From assembly GCA_964406775.1 (NCBI GenBank), contig CAYOSW010000001.1, forward strand, positions 1 through 64,000: a DNA stretch of 64,000 bases, given 5' to 3'. The DNA is from JACPKO01 sp964406775. GTDB taxonomy: Bacteria > Patescibacteriota > Microgenomatia > Daviesbacterales > UBA10151. The position numbers were made by a program, and so were the translations under genes. This document shows, piece by piece, positions 36,195 to 44,254 of this stretch. Under the pieces are notes generated by a model, which saw only the letters and a list, made by a program, of their open reading frames with translations, was not told the DNA's origin and did no database searches. The first letter of the stretch is position 1, and every line of letters starts with the position of its first letter.

Positions 36195-36223
36195 ATGATA
36201 CCTTCAGCTCGGTGCGTGGTCAA
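36195..36223 (-). promoter_or_regulatory. Lysine operon promoter (leaderless)
   Basis: Minus-strand TTGACC (36218-36223), 17-bp spacer, TATCAT (36195-36200) and ATG 8 nt later. It lies downstream of the structured RNA's terminator, so the operon has its own start. Confidence 0.7.
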
Positions 36224-36236
36224 AAAATCCTGAAGT

Positions 36237-36277
36237 TTGTACAATTTACAAGTAATTTGTTAAATATTTAACAAATT
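36237..36277. promoter_or_regulatory. Tandem palindromes upstream of the lysine promoter
   Basis: A perfect 24-bp palindrome occupies 36254-36277 (half-site AATTTGTTAAAT). A second dyad TTGTA-N5-TACAA lies at 36237-36251. Together they sit 14-54 bp upstream of the lysC -35 box, a position suited to an activator or repressor. The regulator is not identified. Confidence 0.5.
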
Positions 36278-36294
36278 TAGGCTGATTTTGGGGT

Positions 36295-36332
36295 AAAAAA
36301 AGAGCCAGATACCTGTAATAGCAAATGGCTCT
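36295..36332 (-). terminator. Intrinsic terminator of the 36.3-36.6 kb RNA
   Basis: Minus-strand AGAGCCA (36326-36332) pairs with TGGCTCT (36301-36307) around an 18-nt loop and is followed by seven T (36295-36301). Confidence 0.85.
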
Positions 36333-36582
36333 TCTATCTATTTGTTGTACCAATTACCTATATCTTTCCCTAAGGCACGTTACTCTTAAGGTCCGAACAG
36401 CAATTACACACTGTGTTCCGGTAAGTTCCGCAAACCCCTAGATAGCCGGGGTGTGCTCCGCAAGCTTTCCCGATCGATATCATCTGACTTCTAACACTTT
36501 ACCGATCTATGGTACTTAAACAGAAAATTAATTTCCGGGTTTGTGGTCCCCTTTGTCTCTTTCCTGCTCAAACGGAGCTAAC
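36295..36582 (-). ncRNA. Probable structured non-coding RNA of unknown family
   Basis: This ~290-nt region has no coding frame but has a likely promoter (TTGACT at 36611-36616, TAAAAT at 36586-36591, spacing long at 19) and a strong terminator at its end. Internal helices include GCAAACCCC/GGGGTGTGC (36430-36438 with 36448-36456, one mismatch) and CCGAACA/TGTTCCGG (36393-36399 with 36414-36421, one bulge). GATCGG(T/G)AAAG occurs twice. It lacks the RNase P, tmRNA, SRP or T-box signatures I know. It could be an independent RNA or a leader, but lysC has its own promoter downstream. Confidence 0.55.
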
Positions 36583-36685
36583 CCCATTTTACTCATTTGT
36601 ATAGTTAGAAAGTCAATATACTGGATGTTGTGTTAAAAGAATGATTAGACTACTAAATTAACGAGAGTTCAATTGTAATAAGGTG

Positions 36686-36847
36686 TCAATTGCTTTTTTG
36701 TAATTCTTTTGCTACTAATTCAGCTACTGCACAATCACTTAGAATATCTTCATACGCAATAGTCTTATTAGACAGATTATAAAAAAAGTTCGCAGCATCT
36801 TTAACCTCAGTATTATTTTTCAAGATTTCTATTAGAGAAAAATCCAT
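36686..36847 (-). CDS. Small hypothetical protein (53 aa)
   Basis: ATG 36845-36847 to TGA 36686-36688 encodes 53 residues (starts MDFSLIEILKNNTEVKDAAN, ends VAKELQKSN), predicted mostly helical and soluble. TATAAT (36854-36859) ends 6 nt before ATG, matching the local leaderless pattern. It lies between lexA and the structured RNA. Function unknown. Confidence 0.55.
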   Translation of the reverse strand: MDFSLIEILKNNTEVKDAANFFYNLSNKTIAYEDILSDCAVAELVAKELQKSN

Positions 36848-36871
36848 AAGAGAATTATATCAATGTGTGTT

Positions 36872-37492
36872 TTATTCGAATCTGCGGATAACACCGACGC
36901 ATTTTCCCTGGATTTGGACTTCGCCCGTATTTACGTAAATCGGTTCCATAGCGGAGTTCGCCGGCTCCAGACGGATCCTATTGGGCTCGCGGAAGAATTT
37001 CTTCAAGGTCGCGAGCCCGGAATCCAGTAACGCAACCACTATGTCTCCGTCTGCGGCTGAGTTCTGCTCTTCGATAATAACGTAATCACCGTCCAAAATT
37101 CCGGATTCAATCATTGAGTCGCCTTTTACCTGCAGAACATAAGATTTCTTTTTATCCGAAATCATATGCGGTGCAACATTCACGGTTGCTCCGGGATCGG
37201 TGTAGGGCATAATAGGCTGGCCGGCCGCAATATATCCAAGTAAAGGCAGCTCTATAGTACGGGGTTTAATATTAAATTCATCTAGAAGTTCAATTCCGCG
37301 TACGGTTCCTTCAAATTTCCTTATTGCACCTTTTTTAACAAGCGCCATCAGGTGTTCGTGAACGGTTGCAAGAGAGGAAAGGCCCATCGCCTCAGCAATT
37401 TCGCCTAAAGTGGGGGAGTAACCGTATTTATCAATATATTCCCTTACGAAATTTAAAATATCTTTTTGTCTTTTGTAGAGTACTGCTGGCAT
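36872..37492 (-). CDS. lexA: LexA repressor
   Basis: 206 residues: winged-helix DNA-binding domain (RQKDILNFVREYIDKYGYSPTLGEIAEAMGL), self-cleavage site Ala-Gly in LLGYIAAGQPI, catalytic Ser in GDSMIESGI and Lys in LATLKKFF. It represses SOS genes until RecA-stimulated self-cleavage. A dyad AGTAAAAATACT (37496-37507) overlaps the -10 of its own promoter (TTGACA 37529-37534; TAAAGT 37505-37510) and may be its operator. uvrA, uvrB and uvrC lie within 15 kb. Confidence 0.96.
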   Translation of the reverse strand: MPAVLYKRQKDILNFVREYIDKYGYSPTLGEIAEAMGLSSLATVHEHLMALVKKGAIRKFEGTVRGIELLDEFNIKPRTIELPLLGYIAAGQPIMPYTDPGATVNVAPHMISDKKKSYVLQVKGDSMIESGILDGDYVIIEEQNSAADGDIVVALLDSGLATLKKFFREPNRIRLEPANSAMEPIYVNTGEVQIQGKCVGVIRRFE

Positions 37493-37495
37493 TTG

Positions 37496-37534
37496 AGTAA
37501 AAATACTTTACCAAACAGAACCCGAATGTGTCAA
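37496..37534 (-). promoter_or_regulatory. lexA promoter with candidate operator
   Basis: TTGACA and TAAAGT are spaced 18 bp; the AGTA-N4-TACT dyad at 37496-37507 overlaps the -10 and start region, consistent with autorepression. The box sequence is not the E. coli or B. subtilis LexA site. Confidence 0.5.
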
Positions 37535-37605
37535 GCGCATCAATCTATATCAAAATTAATTTTACCGAAGAATCAGCATATTTCTTTTACTCTAATAACC
37601 TATAG

Positions 37606-37634
37606 TTGTAAAATACAGCTGCTTTTTTTATAAT
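37606..37634 (+). promoter_or_regulatory. Promoter of the 37642 gene (leaderless)
   Basis: TTGTAA (37606-37611), 17-bp spacer, TATAAT (37629-37634), ATG after 7 nt. Confidence 0.65.
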
Positions 37635-37641
37635 CACTGTT

Positions 37642-38061
37642 ATGGAAGTTTACAGGTATTGGACATCAGGCAAGCTTGCGGAAGCGAGATCTGCAGGAAA
37701 AATTGAAAGTAATTATCCGAGGACTTTTCCGAGGTTTCCTCGTCATATCTTTGTATTACCCGAAAATCCCTTGGCTTGGGGTACGGAGAATATGAGGAAG
37801 TTGGTTTGGAATGTGAATTTAAATCACAGACGCAGATCAGATGATCAACTGGTTCTTTTAAGATTCAACATAGCTGAAGATGATCCTGCAGTATTCATAC
37901 GTGACTTATACGATTGGGATTGGCAGCCTATTGCTACTCATAAACCGGCAATGTTTCAATTTCCTGAAATTATTGTTCCTACACCGATTCCTATTGAATT
38001 CGTTACTCAAATTCAGGTTCCTATTGAGCTGGATCGAAACCCCTCCATTAGTTTATGGTAA
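37642..38061 (+). CDS. Hypothetical protein
   Basis: A 139-residue protein with many Trp, Arg and Pro residues (RTFPRFPRHIFVLPENPLAWG, DLYDWDWQPIATHKP) and a Pro/Ile-rich end. I recognise no family. It has an excellent promoter with TATAAT 7 nt before ATG and is divergent from lexA, so it may be SOS-linked; no direct evidence supports that. Confidence 0.65.
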   Translation: MEVYRYWTSGKLAEARSAGKIESNYPRTFPRFPRHIFVLPENPLAWGTENMRKLVWNVNLNHRRRSDDQLVLLRFNIAEDDPAVFIRDLYDWDWQPIATHKPAMFQFPEIIVPTPIPIEFVTQIQVPIELDRNPSISLW

Positions 38062-38109
38062 GAAATTTATATATTTGCCAAATAAATAATTTCTGCTATT
38101 ATTTGTTTG

Positions 38110-38946
38110 ATGAATTACCAGATTGGTATTATCGGGTACGGGATTGTAGGTCAGGCTGTTGAGTACGGATTCCGCGGGGAAGATATTCATATCTACGATA
38201 AGTTTAAAGATTACCTGTCTCTTCCTGAGGTTTGCGCAAAGTCTGAGTTTATCTTTGTATCTGTTCCCACTCCGATTATGGAGAATGAATCGGGAATTGA
38301 TTTATCGATTGTTGAAGAAGTAGTGGGGGAGATAGCCAAAGAAGTAGAAGGAACCGACAAAATCGTTATTTTAAAATCGACGATAGTCCCCGGCACAACA
38401 GCGGCTTTACAGAAAAAATATCCTGAAGTTAATTTTTGTTTTAACCCTGAATTTTTGACGGAAGCAAATTTTTTAGAAGATTTTGTTAAATCAGACCGAT
38501 GTGTGGTCGGTTCATCCAACGATTTAACCTCAAGAAGGGTAATTTCTCTTTATAAAAAACATTTTCCCCATATGCCGATGTTTCAGACCGATCCGACGAC
38601 AGCCGAGATGGTTAAATATATGGCCAATTGTTACCTTGCAAGTAAAGTTATTTTTGCCAACGAAATGTTTGATATCTGCGAGAAACTCGGAATTAAGTAT
38701 GAGGAAGTTAAGAAACTAGTCGTTGCTGACCATAGGATTTTTGACTCTCATTTAGATATAACAACAGCACGCGGATTCGGCGGAAAATGTTTCCCTAAGG
38801 ATTTACTCGCACTTCGTGCAATGGCGAAGGAAAAGGGCGTTGATACTTCGATTTTAGACGCGGTTTGGAAGAAAAATACCTCAATCCGCAAAGTCCGCGA
38901 TTGGGAAGAAATCCCCGGGGCTGTAACAAAAGTTAAAAAAGATTAA
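38110..38946 (+). CDS. UDP-glucose/GDP-mannose dehydrogenase-like, C-terminally short
   Basis: The N-terminal Rossmann motif GIIGYGIVGQAVEYGF, central SVPTPI, STIVPGTT, NPEFLTEANFLEDF and the catalytic cysteine segment GFGGKCFPKDLLAL identify the nucleotide-sugar dehydrogenase family, which oxidises UDP-sugars to uronates. At 279 residues it ends about 35 residues after the catalytic Cys region, lacking the C-terminal UDP-binding domain of the usual ~430-residue enzymes. ATG 38110 is chosen over TTG 38107; TATTAT lies 7 nt upstream. The specific substrate is unknown. Confidence 0.8.
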   Translation: MNYQIGIIGYGIVGQAVEYGFRGEDIHIYDKFKDYLSLPEVCAKSEFIFVSVPTPIMENESGIDLSIVEEVVGEIAKEVEGTDKIVILKSTIVPGTTAALQKKYPEVNFCFNPEFLTEANFLEDFVKSDRCVVGSSNDLTSRRVISLYKKHFPHMPMFQTDPTTAEMVKYMANCYLASKVIFANEMFDICEKLGIKYEEVKKLVVADHRIFDSHLDITTARGFGGKCFPKDLLALRAMAKEKGVDTSILDAVWKKNTSIRKVRDWEEIPGAVTKVKKD

Positions 38947-39027
38947 ATTCTTTTTATATCCTACCCTGTAGCTATAACTTCACTTCAAAAAAATAATTTC
39001 GATAGTTCGGGCTGGAGCCAAGATAGG

Positions 39028-39552
39028 TTAAGGTTTATCTGCAGGTGCCGGTGGTTGAGCAGGAGCAGGAGGAGGAGCTGCCGGGGCCGCGGGCTGCATT
39101 GAAGTAACCGAAGCGCTGGTATCTATTCCCATCGGATTTTCCTGAGCTGCCGGAGCTACGGGTGCTGCAGGAGCTGCTCCGACACCTTTTTTCTGCATAA
39201 TATTTTTTACTTCCTGGACGATTTGATCGGGAGTATAGGCGGCTTTAACTAAATATCCGTCCGCGCCGAGTTCGAATCCCTGTTTAATAACCGCATCCTG
39301 CCCTAGATTAGTTAAAAGTACGACGACTAAATTTTTGGTATTGGCGTTCTGGCGGATATTCTGGAGAATCTGGAGTCCGTTAATATCGGGAAGCATTATA
39401 TCGAGTAAAGCAAGATCGTAAGCGTTTCGGGTTAATGCTGTTAAGCCTTCCTGGCCAGTGCCGAATGCATCCGTAGAGAATCCCGAAAGATCAAGCTGGC
39501 GCTTGAATAAATCACGGATAAATTCTTCGTCTTCTACTAAAAGTACCTTCAT
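39028..39552 (-). CDS. Response regulator with Ala/Pro-rich tail
   Basis: Residues 1-120 form a receiver domain with the acidic pocket VEDEEF, the phospho-acceptor in LALLDIMLPDINGL and the Lys in DGYLVKAAYTP. The remaining ~50 residues are an Ala/Pro linker-like tail without a DNA-binding domain, so output is probably by protein contact. TAGAAT lies 6 nt before ATG. The histidine kinase gene on the same strand immediately upstream (44 nt) is the likely partner. Confidence 0.9.
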   Translation of the reverse strand: MKVLLVEDEEFIRDLFKRQLDLSGFSTDAFGTGQEGLTALTRNAYDLALLDIMLPDINGLQILQNIRQNANTKNLVVVLLTNLGQDAVIKQGFELGADGYLVKAAYTPDQIVQEVKNIMQKKGVGAAPAAPVAPAAQENPMGIDTSASVTSMQPAAPAAPPPAPAQPPAPADKP

Positions 39553-39596
39553 AAATTGATTCTAACAGATACGTCAACCCGAAACTATCAATGATT

Positions 39597-41099
39597 TTAT
39601 ATTCTTTTAGTCAAAAGGTTGATATCAAAAGTTTCGGCTACTGCGGGCAAGGAGAATGAAAAAGTTGACCCTTTTCCGATCCCCTCAGATTCCGCCCAGA
39701 TTTTACCGTTATGAAGCTCAACTATCGCTTTTGATAAATAAAGACCGAGACCGTTGCCTTTTGAGGCTTGCTCGGCAGCTCCTCCCTGGACTCTGAAAAA
39801 TTTAGTAAACAGATGCTTAAGCGATTCAGGGGGAATTCCCTTACCTGTATCCTTAATATGAGTTATCACCATCTCATCTTTGGTGTCAATCCAAACCTCA
39901 ATTTTTCCCTGTGGTTCAGTATAATTTATGGCGTTTGATATCAGATTGTTTAATACCTCATTAATCCGTACGAGATCAACCTCAACTGAAGGCGTTTTTG
40001 TCTTAGGTTCATCCATAATGAGCTGAATCCTCTTTTCTTCCGCCCGGTGCTGAAATGTGTCAACCTGGGTTTTAACGTTTGTGACCCAATCTAAAACTTG
40101 GGTATTCAAGCTCATAGCTCCCCGTTCAACACGCGCAACCGATAAAAGATTTTCGACAAGTCCGCTCAGCTGCTGAGTTGAAGTATTAATCCTCCTAATA
40201 AACATTAACTGGTCTTCAGCAAGTTTATTTTGATTTTCGTTTAAGAAAACGGAGATGTAGCCTTTTATTGAGGTCAGAGGAGTGCGGAGTTCGTGGGCCG
40301 CCATAGAAACAAAATCCAACTTCATAGATTCCAGCTGTTTTTCCTGGCTTTTGTCGTGCAGAACAATTACGATTGACGTATCGATTGATTGGCCTAGCGG
40401 AGGTTGGAAAACGCTCATATCGGCGTAAGTTTGTTTATTGATATTACTGACCACCCTTGCTTCCTGGATGTAAAAGATTTTAGTTTCAGGATTGTCGTTT
40501 TTAATTGTTCCGTATTTGACAGGCAATATTTCCTGGTTTGTCTTATCGTAAAATCTTATAAATTGGTCAATTCTGCGTCCTACAGCATCTGTCTTTTGAA
40601 TACCTGTAAGGAATTGAGCTGCGGTATTTAAGTGTTTAACTTCATATCTAAGATTTAAGATGATCACAGGATCAATAACTTCGGAAATTGAGGTTTCAAG
40701 TAAATTTATCTGAGCATTAAGGTCTTCTTTCAGTATCGAAATATCCGAAGCTTCGTTATTAAGTTCATTATTAATCTTATCCAGATGGTCGAAGATATCT
40801 TTAAATTCCCCCGTGCGGTATTCCGGGGCTATCGGTTTGTAGCTTTTGCTGAAGATTGAAAATATTGCGGGTGCAATCAATCTGAGTGATTTGAGAAATT
40901 TATCACTGAGATAAAAGTAAGTTATGGTTCCCGAAATTCCCAGGAAAAGTACGGCTATTACGACCGTAAGTAGGTATTGTCCTAAAGAATTTAAAATAGT
41001 TGTATAAAGGCTTAAGTACCACGCAACGCACAACAGGGCTGCCGGAGGTAGAGAAAAAAGGGATAGAAGGAGGATCAGTTTCAGTTTACTGCCGGGCAT
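39597..41099 (-). CDS. Membrane sensor histidine kinase with PAS domain
   Basis: Two N-terminal membrane helices (about 8-30 and 40-65) without a sizeable external domain, a PAS region (~135-245), then HisKA with MAAHELRTPLTSIKGY (phospho-acceptor His) and a HATPase domain with NEVLNNLISNAINY, DTGKGIPPE and GNGLGLYLSKAIV. It would autophosphorylate and signal to the response regulator just downstream. A GATAAT box lies 7 nt before ATG. The signal is unknown; the short loop between helices suggests a membrane or cytoplasmic cue. Confidence 0.93.
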   Translation of the reverse strand: MPGSKLKLILLLSLFSLPPAALLCVAWYLSLYTTILNSLGQYLLTVVIAVLFLGISGTITYFYLSDKFLKSLRLIAPAIFSIFSKSYKPIAPEYRTGEFKDIFDHLDKINNELNNEASDISILKEDLNAQINLLETSISEVIDPVIILNLRYEVKHLNTAAQFLTGIQKTDAVGRRIDQFIRFYDKTNQEILPVKYGTIKNDNPETKIFYIQEARVVSNINKQTYADMSVFQPPLGQSIDTSIVIVLHDKSQEKQLESMKLDFVSMAAHELRTPLTSIKGYISVFLNENQNKLAEDQLMFIRRINTSTQQLSGLVENLLSVARVERGAMSLNTQVLDWVTNVKTQVDTFQHRAEEKRIQLIMDEPKTKTPSVEVDLVRINEVLNNLISNAINYTEPQGKIEVWIDTKDEMVITHIKDTGKGIPPESLKHLFTKFFRVQGGAAEQASKGNGLGLYLSKAIVELHNGKIWAESEGIGKGSTFSFSLPAVAETFDINLLTKRI

Positions 41100-41228
41100 T
41101 TTCTCTATTATCGCACAAATTTAAGCGCTCTTGTGGAAGGTTTTTAGCTGAATTGTTCGGGTTTTTTGTGGTATTATTCTTATACTTGCTCAGGATTTAT
41201 TGGTTAACAGCCTCATAAAGTATTTATT

Positions 41229-43220
41229 ATGAGTAAATTCAAAATTGCATCGAACTTCAAACCGACAGGAGATCAGCCTCTAGCGATAGAGAAGCTTGTT
41301 GACGGACTTAAAAAAGGTGAGAAAAATCAGGTTTTGCTCGGAGTAACCGGGTCGGGTAAGACTTTTACTATGGCAAATGTTATAGAAAAAGTTCAGAAAC
41401 CGACGCTAATTATTTCCCATAATAAAACCTTGGCCGGCCAGCTGGCCCAGGAATTCCGCTCGATTTTTCCCGATAACGCGGTCGAATATTTCGTTTCTTA
41501 TTACGATTACTACCAGCCCGAGGCATACATTGCCGCTTCCGATACTTATATCGAAAAAGAAACCCAGATTAACGAAGAAATTGAGAAATTAAGGCTTTCT
41601 GCAACTACCTCGTTGGTTACAAGACGGGATGTTGTAGTTGTAGCCTCAGTTTCCTGTATTTATAACTTAGGTTCGCCAAAGGAATATATCGGGGCAACTA
41701 TGGAGATAAAAGAAGGTGTCCGGCTTTCGATAGATTCGATAACTAAAATGCTCACAAAGATGTTTTATACCCGTAATGATTACGATTTTAAGCGGGCAAC
41801 TTACAGGATAAAAGGGGATACCCTGGATATCTTCCCGTCTTATACAGATCACGCGATAAGGATTGAACTGTTGGGCGATAAGATAGAGCGGCTCTCGATA
41901 CTCGATCCTTTAACGGGCAATATAACCCCCACACACAATACAGTAACGGTTTATCCGGCCAAGCACTACATTACTCCCGAGGACCGCTTAAAACCCGGTT
42001 TGGCGCAGATTGAAAACGATCTGCAGCTCCGTCTAAAAGAACTGAAAGACCAGAATAAACTTCTGGAAGCACAAAGACTTGAACAAAGAACTAATTATGA
42101 TCTGGAGATGATCAGGGAATTCGGACATTGCAACGGGATTGAGAATTACTCTCGGTATTTTGAGGGAAGGGCACCGGGTGAGCCTCCGTATTCTTTAATG
42201 GAGTATTTCTCCAAAGATTATCTGGTGATTATTGATGAATCACACATTACCATCCCTCAGATCAGGGGAATGTATAACGGTGACCGGGCGCGGAAAGAAA
42301 ATCTGGTTGATTTCGGATTCAGATTACCTTCAGCGTTGGACAACCGTCCTCTGAAGTTTGACGAATTTTTACGCAGGTTAAACCAGACCGTTTTTGTTTC
42401 GGCAACCCCTGATGAATATGAATTGTCTTTGGCGGGACCTGATAACATTGCAGAGCAGCTCATTAGACCGACGGGAATCCTTGATCCGGAGATTGAAGTC
42501 AGAAAAACCGAAGGCCAGATTCCCGATGTTATGAAAGAAATAGAGGAAAGAGTGAAAAAGGGCGAGAGAGTTTTAGTTACGACTTTAACTAAAAGAATGG
42601 CCGAGGATTTATCGGAATATCTTTTGGAACATAAGATCAAAGTTACATATCTTCACTCGGACGTTGAAACCCTGAAGCGCTCAGATATTCTTCGGTCCCT
42701 GCGGATGGGGGAATACGATGTAATAGTGGGTATAAATTTGCTCAGGGAAGGATTGGATTTACCCGAAGTGTCGCTGGTGGTAATTTTGGATGCGGATAAG
42801 GAAGGATTTTTGCGCTCCCGGACTTCGCTCATTCAGACAATGGGACGGGCTGCGCGCCATATCCAGGGCAAAGTAATTATGTACGCGGATACGGTGACTA
42901 AATCTATGAATGCCGCGATTGAGGAGGTAGACAGAAGACGCAAGTATCAGGCGGAGTATAACGAGGAACACGGCATTACCCCGACAAAGATTAATAAAGC
43001 TTTGCGCGACAGATTAATTGAAAAAGTAGAAGAGCTGGAGGAGGCTTCTGAGAAGGAGCTTACAGTTGACGATATTCCGGAAAAAGATAAAGCCGAGATG
43101 GTTAAGCTTTTGGAACAGCAGATGCAGAATGCGGCTTCAGTTTTGGACTTTGAGGAGGCCGCGAAGATACGCGATCAGATTAAGGAATTATCCTCAGAAC
43201 AATCGGTCGGGGGAGATTGA
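41229..43220 (+). CDS. uvrB: Excinuclease ABC subunit B
   Basis: At 663 residues this is normal length. It has Walker A GVTGSGKTFTMA, the DNA-gripping beta-hairpin YYDYYQPEAYIAASDTYIEKE-type segment, DESHIT, helicase motifs VFVSATP and QTMGRAARH, and the C-terminal UVR motif (LEQQMQNAASVLDFEEAAKIRDQI) that binds UvrC. UvrB verifies damage and loads UvrC. TAAAGT is 7 nt before ATG. The 3' end overlaps the convergent gene by 27 nt. Confidence 0.98.
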   Translation: MSKFKIASNFKPTGDQPLAIEKLVDGLKKGEKNQVLLGVTGSGKTFTMANVIEKVQKPTLIISHNKTLAGQLAQEFRSIFPDNAVEYFVSYYDYYQPEAYIAASDTYIEKETQINEEIEKLRLSATTSLVTRRDVVVVASVSCIYNLGSPKEYIGATMEIKEGVRLSIDSITKMLTKMFYTRNDYDFKRATYRIKGDTLDIFPSYTDHAIRIELLGDKIERLSILDPLTGNITPTHNTVTVYPAKHYITPEDRLKPGLAQIENDLQLRLKELKDQNKLLEAQRLEQRTNYDLEMIREFGHCNGIENYSRYFEGRAPGEPPYSLMEYFSKDYLVIIDESHITIPQIRGMYNGDRARKENLVDFGFRLPSALDNRPLKFDEFLRRLNQTVFVSATPDEYELSLAGPDNIAEQLIRPTGILDPEIEVRKTEGQIPDVMKEIEERVKKGERVLVTTLTKRMAEDLSEYLLEHKIKVTYLHSDVETLKRSDILRSLRMGEYDVIVGINLLREGLDLPEVSLVVILDADKEGFLRSRTSLIQTMGRAARHIQGKVIMYADTVTKSMNAAIEEVDRRRKYQAEYNEEHGITPTKINKALRDRLIEKVEELEEASEKELTVDDIPEKDKAEMVKLLEQQMQNAASVLDFEEAAKIRDQIKELSSEQSVGGD

Positions 43221-44207
43221 TCTCTCTATACAGGTCTTGTAATTGTCCTCATCCAATCCCAAGCAAAGATCTCTGGCTAAATCTTTATAATTAGGATTAA
43301 TTTTAAAAACCCAACCTGCTGCTGACCGGCACTCCACCTGTGCCTGCGTCCCCGGCATTTGCAGACACGCATTAAGAGTTAATTGCGGGCTGAACCAGCT
43401 TCTCTGGGCAACGACAATTCCCACTCCCATAAAACAGGCTTCTCTTGGCTTTTCTGCAATGACTTGTGAGCAAAGATCCGCAACTTTTTTATAATCATTG
43501 TTCAAAATCCCTACCCACCACTGACTTTGTTCGTAGTAACACGAAATTTGATAAACTTCCGGAAGAAAAGAACAGGGTTCTTGAATCCGGCTTTCATCCT
43601 CAAGGTTTCTTAATCCGATAAATTTGTTTCCCGAATCCATCATTCCGGGCTTGTTATATTCCATAAAAACCCCTTGGGTACACCCTAAGGTGTTGGGTTT
43701 TTGGATTGATTTACAAATTCCGAGCGCCTGCACTAGATTTTCCCTCTCCCTTCCTAAATATTCAATCAGTCCGTGGCCGATTCCGTGACGGCATCCCGTC
43801 TCCTTTTCTCCGCCTGTATTAATACAGGCTTTATTGATTTCTTTGACAATTTCCGGCCCTTTATCCTCTAAGGCGGTGATAATAAATCCGTGGAAGCACC
43901 CGTATGCAAAATTATTATCGCAAACGGATATTCCGGATACCCCTTCGTTTTTATAGAGAGCTTCTCCGAAGATATGGGTAATATAGTGGATATCGGTAGG
44001 GTATTTGCTTAAATTTTTTTGTTTGAATTTTTTATAGGCAGTTTCTCCTCCGTAATTTTTAATTTCCGCATCCCAAAATTTAAATTCTCTTTTTATATCA
44101 ATCGCAGAATCCTCCTGCTCAGGCAGCTTTGCAGTCCGGTTAAAGTAAATAAATCCGGACAGCAAACCCGTAAAAACTAACAGTGCGATAAAAATGCGGT
44201 ATTTCAC
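43194..44207 (-). CDS. Exported Cys/His-rich protein with repeated G-C-x-x-G motifs
   Basis: This 337-residue protein has a single N-terminal membrane helix (about 4-24). The rest contains a recurring short motif built around Cys and His/Gln-Gly: YGCFHGF, TGCRHGIGHGL, LGCTQGVFMEY and ACFMGVGIVV, spaced 35-70 residues apart, plus further Cys residues. The pattern looks like repeated helical hairpins that could be disulfide-linked or bind metal. I know no named family. GTG start 44207 lies 6 nt after TATAAT (leaderless GTG). Confidence 0.75.
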   Translation of the reverse strand: MKYRIFIALLVFTGLLSGFIYFNRTAKLPEQEDSAIDIKREFKFWDAEIKNYGGETAYKKFKQKNLSKYPTDIHYITHIFGEALYKNEGVSGISVCDNNFAYGCFHGFIITALEDKGPEIVKEINKACINTGGEKETGCRHGIGHGLIEYLGRERENLVQALGICKSIQKPNTLGCTQGVFMEYNKPGMMDSGNKFIGLRNLEDESRIQEPCSFLPEVYQISCYYEQSQWWVGILNNDYKKVADLCSQVIAEKPREACFMGVGIVVAQRSWFSPQLTLNACLQMPGTQAQVECRSAAGWVFKINPNYKDLARDLCLGLDEDNYKTCIERSISPDRLF

Positions 44208-44254
44208 AAACCTATTATATTACCTATAAGAGAGGGATTCGGTGACGGGAGTTT

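Noticed and set aside
36295..36582. RNase P RNA, tmRNA or T-box identity for the structured RNA
   Set aside because: The conserved GAGGAAAGTC and ACAGAA cores, a tRNA-like end with TTCGANNCC, and the T-box GGGTGG-x-ACCGCG sequence are all missing.
41160..41228. LexA box before uvrB matching the lexA dyad
   Set aside because: Only loose similarity (AGTATTTATTA); the spacing and symmetry differ, so I do not claim it.
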